Shown one piece after another: positions 1 to 11,170 of a stretch of DNA of 64,000 nt (position 1 is the stretch's first letter; each line of letters begins with the position of its first letter). The position numbers were made by a program, and so were the translations under genes. The DNA is from Hirundichthys speculiger (taxonomy: Eukaryota > Chordata > Actinopteri > Beloniformes > Exocoetidae). Below the pieces are notes generated by a model, which did not search any database, was not told where the DNA came from, and saw only the letters and a list, made by a program, of their open reading frames with translations. Where the stretch lies: the NCBI GenBank assembly GCA_018398805.1, contig JAGFBZ010001916.1:1-64000 (forward strand). The letters run 5' to 3'.

Positions 1-737
1 CCCACGACCACCGGACGAAGAGGGAGAACTCTGTCGCAACGGTCCTCCACGATTCTGCGGGCAGAATTGTCTCAACCGGCCGACATCAACGGATACCAGA
101 CGACCACTGATAGCCGTCGCTGTCGCCCCCTTGACCAACGCGAACCGAGGCGCCTCCAGCGGTAGGTGAACGGGCGGACGGTCCACGGTACTTACATCTG
201 GCACTCTGGCATAAATCACAGCTGACCCGGCCTAGCTATTATCATTCAACAGTCATTTAAACCTAGAGTTTTGTTTAATTTCCTTAGCTGGTTAATGGTT
301 TAGAAGCCTCTTCCAGTTCCCGATCAGTAGTTTGGTTTGATAGCAAAGCTACAGGCAACCCTGCCTGAGTTTATTTTTATTTCATTTTATTTTACTCTAT
401 CTCCATCTTCTTCTCCCTTCCGCTTGCCTTGCCTCTTCTGTGTTCTAGCCAATCAGAAGCTCAGAAGTCACCATCCCGTTATTATAGTTGGTCTGATATA
501 GATATCGTATCTTATAATTGCCATATATGCCTGTGTTTTTATTGTCTGTGTCTAAATAAATGGTTAAAGCTTGTCGGACTCTGATGATTGATTTTCCCAG
601 CATTGGCGTGGTACAAGAACCCACAGAATTCTCACCACAGTTATTCATTGATAAGAATTTTTCCGCCTTTTTAATAAAAGCCGGTGGCACCCTGATTTCT
701 ATTAAGATCTTGGTAGATCGAGTGAGAAACCCCTACA
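1..737 (+). repeat. 5' LTR of retrovirus-like element (left part outside window)
   Basis: Bases 1-~720 repeat 14758-~15477 at a constant offset of 14757, with one substitution seen (C at 447, T at 15204). The right end reads CCCCTACA, the complement of the TGTAGG at the start of the 3' LTR, so the LTR has short TG...CA inverted ends. A polyadenylation signal AATAAA lies at 555-560. The U3 part with the promoter is cut off by the window edge. Just before the end, this copy has about five more bases than the 3' LTR. Confidence 0.9.
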
Positions 738-744
738 TTATTTT

Positions 745-762
745 TGGCACCATCCATATGGG
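745..762 (+). other. candidate primer binding site
   Basis: The first TGG after the LTR end starts at 745 (TGGCACCATCCATATGGG), seven bases downstream of the LTR. Position and TGG start fit a tRNA primer site. I cannot match it with certainty to a known tRNA. It shares only the TGGC.CC start with lysine-tRNA sites. Confidence 0.4.
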
Positions 763-3211
763 ACCACTAGTTGCTGGGAAAATTTAATCTGTGAGTTCAC
801 GCTGAAAACCAGAGTCGTGTAAAATCTGCTGTCCCCGCGCACCACTGCCGCCCGGAAACGCAGACGCGCAGCGGCAAGTTTGAACGAAAACTCCTCGAAC
901 AACCGTAACCGGGAGAAATAACGCTCCCCAAGTAACGCATGCATTTTAAGACTTTGTTTTAAGGGCCCCAGCAGACGAAATTTCAGCGTATTCCTGAAAT
1001 CTCGTAACTGCTCTGAGCTTGGAAAATCAATCGATCGCGGAATCCGACGTTGATTTGTCCACTCAGCAGAGCAACGTTCTGGCGTAGCTAACCAGAAACT
1101 CGTTGTCTCATTTTGCGCGCGTTGTCGCCATAAAAAGATTGCTGTGCAAAGGCACGAAAAGTCAATCCGGTGCGGCGACGAAACTTTTCTCTCCTCTGTA
1201 ACGGTGACAAGACCGTGAGAGAACCAGGAAGCGAGCCCGCGGGCCGTCCTGTCCTGCACGCCTGAGAGGTGCAGAGACCCGTGTTTCCCAGATTAACATC
1301 TGAAGGAAAACCATTATTTGTGTCACAGTAGTGAAGTCCCGCTCTTTAGTTCTAAGAAACTGAGGGACACGATCTGTGATCATTTAGCCAAAAACCTAAC
1401 CGTGAGCCAGGCGCGCTCACGCACCGACGCGAGATCTTTGCTTAGTGCGACTGGAGTTGTGAAAACTTTTTAAGCGAAGTTAAAGTTGGATTGCCGTAAA
1501 GATTCAGATCTGTGTGGCAAAATAGTCAGATCACTTTTTGAGAAAAGTTAAGTGGCGATCGGAGCCCAGAAATCCGAGCTGAGGAACCGGGAGTGTTTTC
1601 CCGTGTCTGTGTGTGTGCCGACAGAGTGCACGTGCGGGAGCGCGCGTCGCGTCTCCGGCCGGGGAGACAGGCGAAAAGTGCTCTGTGCAACAGTTGGTAA
1701 AAACTTTTAGCAGAAGTAAAGTTGAGAACCCGCCGTGGTTCCGATTGTGTATCAAAAGTTGGTGAACTAACGAACGCTTGTGATCGTGAAATTGTGAAAT
1801 TGGTGTAACTGTGCGCTGTGTGTTGTTGCTGGTCGCTGGCCAGAGGTGAAGTGAATCAAGTTACACACCGAGAGCCTCAAGGTGGGCGGAGTCAAGGCGT
1901 GGCGTGGCGACGTCATCGCACTGGTAACCACCCTCCGTGAAGCGGGCCCTTGGGAGCTTGCAGGTGAAGAAACACTCCCCTCTGGTGGGCATTGTCAGAG
2001 TAACCAAGTGGCGCCAGAGAGTGCATCGATTCTCCATTGTAACGAGCAGAAAGCAGTAGTGAATCCAATTTTGTGATAGACTTGTCAGGATAAGCCTGAA
2101 ATAAGTGACATTCTGTATCTCAGAGTTCACTGTCGTTGTTTGAGAGATTACACAGGCAGATTGTTGAGATTAACAGTCAAAAGTGGGTGTTTGTTCAACT
2201 TTCACAGTGAATTAACCTTAAAGGTGGGATAAACTGAGAGGGAATTGGTGCAACTCTGAACCGGTAGCTCTGTTGTAGGCAAGCAGTGACAATCGATTGG
2301 ATTAAAAGCTGTGGAGAAACTGTCAGCTGAGACTCTGAGCTGAGATCGAGGTGTCTGGCTTTGGTACTGTGAGAGTGTTAACTCTCGGTTCTGAACCAAT
2401 ACGTGGACACTGTGCGGGTCTCTAGCTCTGAATCTGTCCGGCTGCGTCCTCACCCAGCTGCAATCCATCGTAACCACTGTAGGAGACAACAGACCACCTG
2501 CGGTTCTTGAGTGTCACCTTCCCCTGAATATAGTTGATTGAGTGGTCTAACCCGAACCTGAGACCCATAGGGAGCTGCAGGACTGAGGTGTGACCACTAG
2601 GGGTCAGTACAAGCTACACTGGTAGTTAGAGAAGCTCAAGCAAGCCCTCAGCCAAGCTAAAGGCTAACTGGAGCTAGCCAGGTCGACTCATAGCGTATCA
2701 AGCTAGGTCAGGCTAAGCTAAGAAGCTAAGCTAAGAGGCTAGGTGCTAACCAGAGCTGACTAGTTTGTGTTGTAGCTCATTTAGCCAGAAGGCTAAGTGC
2801 GAGCCCAGTCAGTTGCAGTTGAGCTAGTTAGGCTAGCTAAGTTAGGCTAAGCTAGGTAGCTAGGCTAGAAGGCTAAGTGCTAACTGAAGCTAACTAGGCT
2901 GTCGTGATATCAGGCCAGGAGGCTAAGCTAGTTGAGCTAAGTTAGGCTAAGCTAGGTAGCTAGGCTAGAAGGCTAAGTGCTAACTGAAGGCTAACTAGGC
3001 TGTTGTGGTATCAGGCGAGGAGGCTAAGCTAAGCTAAGCTAAGTGGCTAGGCTAGACGCTAAGCGCTAACCAAAGCTAGGTAGAGCGGATCCGAATTAGG
3101 CTTAGAAGAAGTGGAACAGACTAGGCTACGCCAGAACCCACGTTCGGCGAGCTAAGTGACCCCCAGGCTAGAGAGTAGGCGCCCCGCCAGCATAACTCGC
3201 ACAGAGGTAAA
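763..3211 (+). other. long 5' leader of the retrovirus-like element
   Basis: About 2.4 kb lie between the LTR and the first gag methionine. No convincing coding frame is visible; the open frames here lack any family motif. It probably holds the packaging signal and splice donor for env mRNA, but I cannot point to either. The right quarter is a GCTAA/GGCTAG-rich tandem repeat, listed separately. Confidence 0.7.
2640..3085 (+). repeat. GCTAA-rich tandem repeat in leader
   Basis: The stretch is built from variants of GGCTAAGCTAG and GCTAACT. It includes a near-perfect 100-bp tandem duplication: 2841-2940 and 2941-3040 share the run from GTTAGGCTAA to GGCTAAGTGC at a spacing of exactly 100. It lies just upstream of gag, where retroviruses carry packaging RNA structure; that role is inference. 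Confidence 0.85.
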
Positions 3212-3553
3212 ATGGCAGGTGCCAATCCTTCTGAGGCGTCCAGCCCCGGAGAACCCCTTGATAGCCTGGAATTAGCCGTAACTGAACTTACGGAGAAGCT
3301 GAATCCTGGCTACCAAGAAGAGGTGGAAAGGTGGACGACCACGGAAGTCGAAGCTCGCCTGACGGAGCTAATAGCTGAAACCCTTAGCAACCCTCCGAAA
3401 GACAAGGCTCTGATTAAGACGTTGGGTAACATGACGATTTTGCTAACCACCCCGTTTCCGAACAGCACAAGAACTGCTGGGAAGGGCGCGGACCTCACTC
3501 GAGTTACGTTCCCAGAAAATAGACCAACTGCTGCAAGACACTGCGTCCCTTGA
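3212..3553 (+). pseudogene. gag: Gag N-terminal part, retrovirus-like element
   Basis: This frame opens with ATG at 3212 after a long non-coding leader and encodes 113 residues. The first ~85 are acidic and helical (many E, L, K, T), as expected for the start of a coiled-coil matrix region. The last ~25 residues lose that character, and the neighbouring frame takes over the helical pattern from about 3455. The gag frame therefore shifts by one base near 3440-3465, next to a run of C. The protein would assemble particles and bind genomic RNA. The start is supported by position only. The break may be a real mutation or a homopolymer error in the assembly. Confidence 0.7.
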
Positions 3554-3560
3554 AGCCCAA

Positions 3561-6500
3561 GTGGCACAGTATCAATCTAAAACCGAAGAAACAGAAGCAC
3601 AAACGACCCGACTTATAACCGAGCGAGATGAGGAAGCAAAGAGAAAAGAAGAGTGCGAGGACACCATTGCAACACTAAAAACCGAAATAGGTGAACGCGA
3701 TAAGACAATCGACAACCAAAGCGTCGTTATCAAGGAGTTGGATGAGGCATGTAAAGAGGCCTACAACGAACTCCGAACAGTCAAAGAGGTGGCTGCAGCT
3801 GTGCGGGAGGCGAACAGTGTCTCCAGTAAGCGACTTGACGCCAAACAGGAACAGGTTCTACTGTTGCAGGCGCAACTCGATCAGACTCAGCATGAGCTCA
3901 CAGAGGCCCACCGCCAAATTACGAATTTGGCCGATGAGGTAGAGAAAGCCAGAAAAGAGCTGAGGAGCGCCCTCACAGCCGGAGTGGCTGGAATAGCTCC
4001 GCCCTCTCCTGTCGAACAAAAGGTTAACCCTGACATTCCAGGAGCTGGTGGTGGCACTCCTCCACTGCCGTTCACGCAACCAGTACCGAACTTGTACCAA
4101 CCTTTCGGGTCAAGCCCAGACACGATACGTCGATGGCCGGCGCCCTCCCCAATGGTCCGCCAGTTGCCCCGTGGTTTCATCGACCGGGAATTCGAAAAGA
4201 TAGCCCGACACATACCCAAATTTGAACCTGCCCCCGGAGGCATAAACGATACTCGCTCGTACCTAGAAGACCTCAGGTTTTACCTGCAAAAGTTTCCAGA
4301 GGCTTCGACCCAGGACAAAATCTATCTGATCAAATTAACAGCGAGTCGCGAGGTCAGCCGGTTTGTCGATCGCCAACCTGACCCCGTTAAAGGAGATTTC
4401 GACAGGTTGTGCCAAGCTTTGGAGAGAGAATTCTCCGATAGCGCATCCCAGTGCGGCCTAACCACAGCACTTGTGATCAAACAGGGCCGACAGGAGCCAC
4501 CCCAACAGTACTATTATAGACTACTCCAAGCCTATTTTGGTACCCGCAATGAGCCAGGGATGGAAGAAGAGCTGAACTTCAAGTCGCTTTTCATTCAAAA
4601 CCTCCATCCCGCTACGAGCCACCACCTTGGGGTCATGGCGAACCCTCGTTCCTCCAACATTGGGCAGCTACGAGAGTTAGCTGTCTTAGGTTTCCAAAAA
4701 CAGAAACAGTCACACGCCAAGTTCCATGACAACGCCGTACTTGCGGTAAGTCGGGAACCTGGAACCATGGAGCTCGAAGGAGCCCCCAAAGCGAAGGTGC
4801 CCGACGCAGGCCCTGCGCCTACTGTCACACCGCACTCAGGAAGGGGACAACCCCCTCCGCATAACCACATGCGGCAAAGTCACGATAGAAACCAGGTCAG
4901 ACCATACTGGCCTGACCGGGAGCCACGGCCCCCACGTAACGAACGAATGGGGCGCGATGGATATCAGGGAAACCCCCAACGGGGTAGATATCCATACAAC
5001 GGATATGATAAACCAGCCGCCCATAATACCGACCGTGGGTACCGAAACCAGAATCAGGGTAGATACCAGGCCGAGTGGTCGCCAGCTCCTTTCCGCCGAC
5101 CACCACCAAAGGGGGAAGACTCGGAAATGAGAAACCCTCGGGCGAAGGCAGAAGAAGAACGAGAGACCCCGCGCCTGAGCAAAGAGGACATAGAGAACAT
5201 AAAGGCGTTATTGCAGAAAATGGAGAAAAATCGTCGTACAAAAAAGGCCGACCTACTGACGATTTCTACCATTAATCCGGAAACGACCACGCAAAACAAT
5301 GCGGATCTTCAACCTCAGGAACCCGTCGAAACGGTGAGTCCTGAAGGTGCCCACGTTGAACCTGTCCCTCCTAACGGAGAGGACATCAACCAGAATGACC
5401 ACCTAGATCACACCGCAGAAGGAGGTGAGGACCTTCCCCCTCCAAGCGCTGTTCTAGTTGTCCAGTTGGACAAGAAAGATAAACTCCCTAACCAAGGCGA
5501 TTCATCTGTCCAGGTTGAACCCCCGGTAACCCAGTTCATCTGTCACCTTACCGAACAGGGGTTCGCTCGAAAATTCTATTTGTCGCTGACATTAGAAGAA
5601 GTAGTAACCTGTGATGCTTTGCTTGACACTGCAGCAGACATCACCATCATGTCAACCTCGCTTTTTCAACAACTGCGTTCGGCCGCGAATCAGGCCAATA
5701 AGGACTTGAAGCTACGCTCATGTTCTGTGGAGGTAAGACCTTTCTCCCATGAAAACACCACCTTAACCTCGGTCTCACTTGTCCAGTTGGCTATTGGTCC
5801 AATGACACTGGTTCACCCCGTCTATATCTCTCCTCTTGACTCCATACCATTTCTGGTAGGAAAAGACCTGCTAAATCGGTTCGAACCTTTGATCGATTTC
5901 AGGCAACAGAAGCTCTGGGCCCAAGTTCGACAACCTCTGACCATTCCGGTCCACGAACTGGGGGAGACCCAGTGCTATTTCATTCACACCCCATCGGGTG
6001 AAAACGCGGAAGCAAACCAACTACCATGGTTAGACCGTGACCAACCGTCTTGCTCTGAGAACCCTCTGGCAGCCGAACGGACGCAACTGCATTGGCCAGA
6101 AAGTGTTCCCCATTCGCGGGAAAACTTTTTATGCTCCTTTCAGGCAGCCAAGACAGACAACCCATTCTGTCCCCAGGTAACCAATGGCATCGGATGCTGC
6201 GGGCGCCACGTAACAGATGTGCACCTGTATCTGTGGAGCGACCGGTCGGCTATCAACCGAGAGCTGTTCGATGCGCTAGCATTAGACCACCCCGACATGC
6301 GGCCAGTGCGAATGTCCTCTCGTTTCGCCTTAGACGCGGTCCCCAACAAGGTAGCCAGGTCCACGGGCGCATGTTCCCTTGACCTGCAGTTGAACCAAAG
6401 GAAGCTGACACACAACTTCCTGATCGTGCCAAATCTTCCACATGCTATATGCGTTGGAAGCGACCTACTCGTACGGTTGGGTGTCCAAGTCGACACCATA

Positions 6501-7245
6501 AACAACACCCTATGGGCCTCCACCCATGCGTCAAGTACCCCACCTGATGGAAACAAACTAAAGGGGGGTCAGACAATTCCAGAAGTCTGCCGAGTGATAA
6601 CGTCTGAACACACTGTGGTACCCAAAAGAACCTGCAATGTTGCTATACATATGCACGTTTCACCAGGACAAGGTTTAGACCACACACAGGCATTCTTCCA
6701 GCCGTCCCCACTCCTAACCGACTTAGGGCTTACCCTGGATGCCATGCCTCTGGTAAGTCTAAACTCAGGCTTTATCACAATAGGAGTAAACAATCGCACT
6801 GCGGACCCGATACAGGTCCAACGCGGACTCCGATTAGGCTGGCTCATCAGCACAAAATTCCACGATTTTGAGCTCACCGTGCCAATAGTGGGAGAAATCC
6901 CACTCGCGCTCAAGGGCGACCATCCTGTGGCAGAGGTGGTTTACACCCTACCCTCCAAACTGGTCACCCTCATTCCGGCTGCCAAACTTAAAACCGACTC
7001 TGTGGCACGAGTTGATCTGTCACGAAACAATCAACTACTCGTCCAAACGGTTGAGGTCCAAGCCAGCTCCGACGAGCATGGACAACTGACCACTAAACCG
7101 TCAGGCGCTAACGCTAATCCTCAACCCACGGTACAAGACGACATCAGGCGAGTAATCGAAGAAGCCGACGCCCTAGTTGACGACAACGAACGTCAAAAAC
7201 TTCGCGAAGTGTTAAACAAACACCAAGCGGTTTTTCTCGCAAGAC
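3561..7245 (+). CDS. gag-pro: Gag main part, Gly/Arg box, retropepsin and second retropepsin-like segment
   Basis: One frame stays open to 7556, but the last ~100 codons are out of register with RT; meaningful coding ends near 7240. Residues 1-~140 are a strong coiled coil. At ~200-390 is a capsid-like helical region (RQEPPQQYYYRLLQAYF). At ~430-530 is a Gly/Arg/Pro/Asn-rich segment (GRGQPPPHN, RGYRNQNQGRYQ) with no CCHC zinc knuckle. An acidic spacer follows, then a protease with LLDTAADITIM near residue 685 (DTAAD instead of the usual DTGAD) and FLVGKDLL at its end. A second segment, roughly residues 880-990, ends ICVGSDLLVRLGV and looks like a repeat of that fold without the active-site triad. 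A beta-rich linker precedes RT. The frame passes to RT near a run of T at 7229-7236. Confidence 0.85.
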
Positions 7246-7248
7246 TCA

Positions 7249-9024
7249 TTGGATTGTGGTCTCACAACGATACACTCCGTGCGTATTCCCACATCTCCAG
7301 GCGCGCCCCCGACATTCGTGCGACAGTACAAAATACCGTTGGCATCGTACGAACCAGTCCAAGAAATTATCGACGGCCTCCTAGAGAAAGGCATAATTCG
7401 ACCGTGCAACAGCACCTATTCCGCACCGGTTTGGCCGGTCCTCAAACCAAATGGGAAATGGAGGCTCACCATAGACTACCGTCGGTTGAACCAACAGGTT
7501 CCCCTGTCTCGGTGGCCCATGACCCAGTTGGAACAGGAACTGCCAAAGGTCCGTAATGCGAAATATTTCTCAACCATGGACGTGGCATCAGGATTCTGGA
7601 CCATTCCGGTCCACCCTGATGACCAACACAAACTAGCCTTCACGTTCGCCAACCGCCAATACACCTTCACCCGGTGTCCCTTTGGCTACGCCAATTCGCC
7701 AGCTGAATTCAACATCTTTTTAAATAAAGCCTGCCCAGACGCAGGACAGCGAGGTACGCTCATCTTCGTGGATGATATCCTCATGCGAAACGACACTCTA
7801 GAAGCGCACCTGAATGAAATCGACCACGTCCTCCGACAACTAACAGAGGCTGGAGCCAAAGTCTCTCTGGCCAAATGCCAATGGTGCAAAACCAAAGTGA
7901 ACTACGTCGGTCTTTTGGTAGGCTCGACTGGGGTCCTACCCCAGGTCAGCCGAGCACAGGGCGTAGCCAACATCACAGCACCTACCAATGTCTCCGAACT
8001 GCGGAGCTTCTTAGGTGTCTGTAATTACTCACGCCAGTTCATAGACGGCTATGCCGACATCGCAAAACCGCTAACGGATTTGCTTCGTAAAGATGTCCCA
8101 TTTGCTTGGGAGGAACGCCAACAAGAAGCGATGCAAACCCTCAAGGACAAACTGTGCACAGCCCCATGTTTGTCCTATCCCGACTGCGACAAAGAATTCC
8201 ACTTAGACGCAGGATTCTCCACTTACTGTATGAGTGCAGGTCTTTTTCAGTACCACGACCAAGACAAAAGAGTGGTGGCATACGCCAGCAAAACACTTTC
8301 TGCACCGGAACTTAAGTATTCAGACTGCGAGAAAGCGTTGCTGACCACGGTATGGGCGGTCAAACATTTCTCCAACTACGTTGGTGGCCAAAAGGTGATA
8401 GTGGAAACTCATCACCAACCCGTCACATTTCTGAACAGCCAACGCATCAGAGATGGCGTCGTGACAAATGCTCGAGTGGCCTCATGGCTAATGGCGCTGC
8501 AGAGTTTTAACATCGAAGTGCGATATGCCCAAAACAAAAAGAGTCCCTTGGGTACCGAATTAGCAGCATGCCACCGGTGCGTCAACGACATACCCTCCAC
8601 CGTAACCATTCCGAGCGAGCCAACACCGACCACTAACTCACACCACCACTACTTCGAACACGACGTCTGCAAAGACATGGTCACGGCATATGTGGATGGA
8701 TGCTCATACCACCACGAAAAACACATGAAAGCCGGGGCAGGCGTGGTATGGCTCAACGACCAGCCATGCAAACCTCAGGGATTTCAGCTCGGGCCACAAA
8801 CCTCGCAATACGCCGAAGTCGCTGCAATCCTCATAGCACTGCAAATAGCAGTGGACCACGACGTCCGCACACTCCTCATATGCACCGATTCGAATTACGC
8901 TCGTATGAGTTTTGTGTGCCACCTTCCAATATGGAAACAAAACGACTTTCGCACCTCCAATCATAAATCGGTAAAAACACAAAGACCTATTCATGGCCTG
9001 CGACCATCTGATCACAACCAATGA
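7249..9024 (+). CDS. pol: Reverse transcriptase with tether-type and first part of second RNase H
   Basis: RT motifs appear in order: [46 protein letters not shown] (catalytic Asp), [10 protein letters not shown] and FVDDIL (variant of YVDDIL). A first RNase H-like domain follows: EFHLDAGFS and SDCEKALL keep Asp and Glu, but the third acidic position is lost (ETHHQP instead of ETDH). A second, separate RNase H begins about residue 478 with AYVDGCSYH, then QYAEVAAIL and LLICTDSN. A degenerate RNase H followed by an active one is the arrangement of true retroviruses. The frame breaks around an A5 run near 8973-8978, and RNase H finishes in the next frame. The first methionine is not the true start; this is part of a gag-pro-pol precursor. 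Confidence 0.9.
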   Translation: MDCGLTTIHSVRIPTSPGAPPTFVRQYKIPLASYEPVQEIIDGLLEKGIIRPCNSTYSAPVWPVLKPNGKWRLTIDYRRLNQQVPLSRWPMTQLEQELPKVRNAKYFSTMDVASGFWTIPVHPDDQHKLAFTFANRQYTFTRCPFGYANSPAEFNIFLNKACPDAGQRGTLIFVDDILMRNDTLEAHLNEIDHVLRQLTEAGAKVSLAKCQWCKTKVNYVGLLVGSTGVLPQVSRAQGVANITAPTNVSELRSFLGVCNYSRQFIDGYADIAKPLTDLLRKDVPFAWEERQQEAMQTLKDKLCTAPCLSYPDCDKEFHLDAGFSTYCMSAGLFQYHDQDKRVVAYASKTLSAPELKYSDCEKALLTTVWAVKHFSNYVGGQKVIVETHHQPVTFLNSQRIRDGVVTNARVASWLMALQSFNIEVRYAQNKKSPLGTELAACHRCVNDIPSTVTIPSEPTPTTNSHHHYFEHDVCKDMVTAYVDGCSYHHEKHMKAGAGVVWLNDQPCKPQGFQLGPQTSQYAEVAAILIALQIAVDHDVRTLLICTDSNYARMSFVCHLPIWKQNDFRTSNHKSVKTQRPIHGLRPSDHNQ

Positions 9025-10633
9025 GATGCAAATCTATTGGAAGAAGGTCAGAGGCCACTCCCGCATACCAGGTCAAGACAAAGAACTGAACGACCGCACG
9101 GACACGGTGGCCAAACAGGGCGCCTTACAGGGCACGCCATGGCACTTTGACCAGACGGAGCAACCTGTCTCCCGCCCTCCCACCCCGAGTGTGTCCATTT
9201 GCGCAGTAACTAGGGCAACCGCCGCCAACTCGAACTGCCCGCCGGACTCGTTGTCCGTCGAACCCGCATTCACCGATGACGACTTAATCGCTTGCCAGGC
9301 CTCAGACCCAGCCACTTCCTTTATGGTCGCTTATCTAACTGATGGACCCAACGCGCACCCTGTGCCACAAAATGTCAACGACATTCCCGACCTTGCTGCC
9401 TTACTGAAAGTTAGTTCCCTACTTCAGTTGATCAAGGGCATCCTGGTTTGTGTTTCCGTGGCACACCCTTCGCCGGCGCTCGTGGTCCCACGCAAACAAA
9501 GGGGGGTGATGCTAGTGCATGCCCATGACATCCCTTCGGCGGGTCACAAAGGCATCAAGGCGACATACAAAGCGCTAAGACAGGTGGCGTTCTGGCCAAA
9601 AATGAAACGGGACATAGCAGACTACATCAAAGGCTGCTTAGTCTGCGGCCAACATCAACCAGCATCAGCAACACACCGAGCTCCCCTGCAGCGGCGGGGA
9701 ATCTCTTTCCCTTGGTCCGACCTCCAGATTGACTGGGTGGGACCACTTACCAAATCGACCCGAGGTAACAAATACTTCTTGGCCGTAACTTGTGCATTCA
9801 CCAAATGGATTGAGTGCCTCCCAGCCGCCAATGACACGGCCGAGACAACGGCCTGTCTGCTAATGAACCACGTCTTCTCGCGATTTGGGCTCCCAAGCCG
9901 CGTCGACTCTGACCGGGGAACGCACTTTACCGCGGACGTGATGCGACAAGTTTGGCAAACATTAGGGGTGAAAGCAAAACTCCACATCAGCCATCATCCC
10001 CAATCCTCAGGCCAAGTAGAAAGGGCGAACCGAACTGTGGTCAACATCCTAAAGAAGTATGTTGCATCCAACCACAAAGACTGGGACGTCAAACTACCCC
10101 TGGTCCTGATGGCTATTAGGGCCACGCCACATAAATCGACCGGCATATCACCTTTCGAGATGATGACAGGCAGACAAATGATCCTACCGTTACACCTCCT
10201 TTACCAGCCAGGAGAAATCAGCGTAGCTACCGCATACACTACGCACCAATACCTCTCCGATCTGCATGCACACCTGCGCGAGACTTTCGCTTATGCGCAA
10301 AAGCACTTGGAAAGCTCAGCCGAGGGCCGGAAAGCCTATTATGATCAGAAAGCCTCACATGCAGAACTTCAGGTGGGTGACAAAGTGTGGTACTACCGAT
10401 TCGTACAGCACACCGGACCTGGTGCCGGGCGAGGGAAGCTCACACGAAAGCTCCTCCCCCGTTGGACAGGACCCCACCTGATCACCGACAAGCTGTCGCC
10501 AGTGGTGTATCAGATTAGGGTAAACCAAGCAAGAAAGGACCCCCTTTTTAGATGGGTCCACCGCAACCAAGTCAAGTTGCACCAAACCCCCATGGGACTC
10601 GCAGGGGACCACACGGTACCCAATAGTAATTAG
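8979..10633 (+). CDS. pol: End of RNase H, integrase
   Basis: The start of this frame completes RNase H ([20 protein letters not shown], supplying the last His and Asp). Integrase follows: an HHCC zinc-binding segment ([10 protein letters not shown] with CLVCGQH), then the DDE core with [18 protein letters not shown] and [10 protein letters not shown] carrying the catalytic Asp, Asp and Glu. A C-terminal SH3-like part follows ([19 protein letters not shown]). The enzyme inserts the DNA copy into the host genome. Domains look complete and undamaged within this frame, which ends at a TAG about 240 bp before the env signal peptide. The stretch 10634-10871 is non-coding and may contain the env splice acceptor. 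Confidence 0.92.
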
Positions 10634-10871
10634 GACCTATATACTTGTGTTTCCAGAGACAGTCAGGCAATTAGCACTCCTGTGACGGTAACTGACAGCA
10701 TAGACTGACAGGACCATAATTGTGGTTTGACCTCTCTGCGTAGGATAGGCCTGAGTAAATTGTGTCAGAACGAACTCACAAATGTGTGAGTACTGGTCCA
10801 CCCATAATCTTTGTTTAGGACTGGTACCTGGTGTGATTGTGAACAACGTTTGCCCCAACTTGACTCTAACG

Positions 10872-11170
10872 ATGCCTATGCTCTCACTCCCCACTAGAAC
10901 GATGATCTGGGCCCTAACGATCCTGATGCTCATCCTCATGAGCACCCCCACAAACCCTGAAGTCGTGGAACCTGGCCCCGAATCCGGAATTGTGCTTAAG
11001 GAGCAACCCGGATTACTTATCACAAACTGTCGATGGCATGTTCAGAGGATCTTCGTCAGGTTCAGCCCTGACGCGGTCCGTAAGAAGCATGTCAAAGACC
11101 AGGCCGACCTGACCTCTTGGGCAGGTGCCATGTGGCTTAAGGAGGCGGTCCAACACACAGAGGCGGATTA
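10872..11170 (+). pseudogene. env: Env signal peptide and short surface subunit
   Basis: From ATG 10872 there is a signal peptide: a positive residue (PTRT) then a hydrophobic core (MIWALTILMLILM). About 75 residues follow (VEPGPESG, LLITNCRWHVQRIFVRF). The frame is open from 10782 to 11216, but the last ~20 residues are probably out of frame, because the neighbouring frame carries the continuation up to the furin site. The break falls around 11120-11170. A surface part of only ~120 residues before the cleavage site resembles the short F2 subunit of F-type fusion proteins (errantivirus and baculovirus F), not the large SU of gammaretroviruses. Role: entry glycoprotein; receptor unknown. Confidence 0.65.

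Noticed and set aside
738..1259. 173-codon minus-strand open frame in the retroviral leader
   Set aside because: No domain, wrong strand for the element, and it overlaps the LTR end and leader; chance frame in GC-rich sequence.
6140..6556. 138-codon minus-strand frame inside gag-pro
   Set aside because: Antisense shadow of a strongly supported coding frame.
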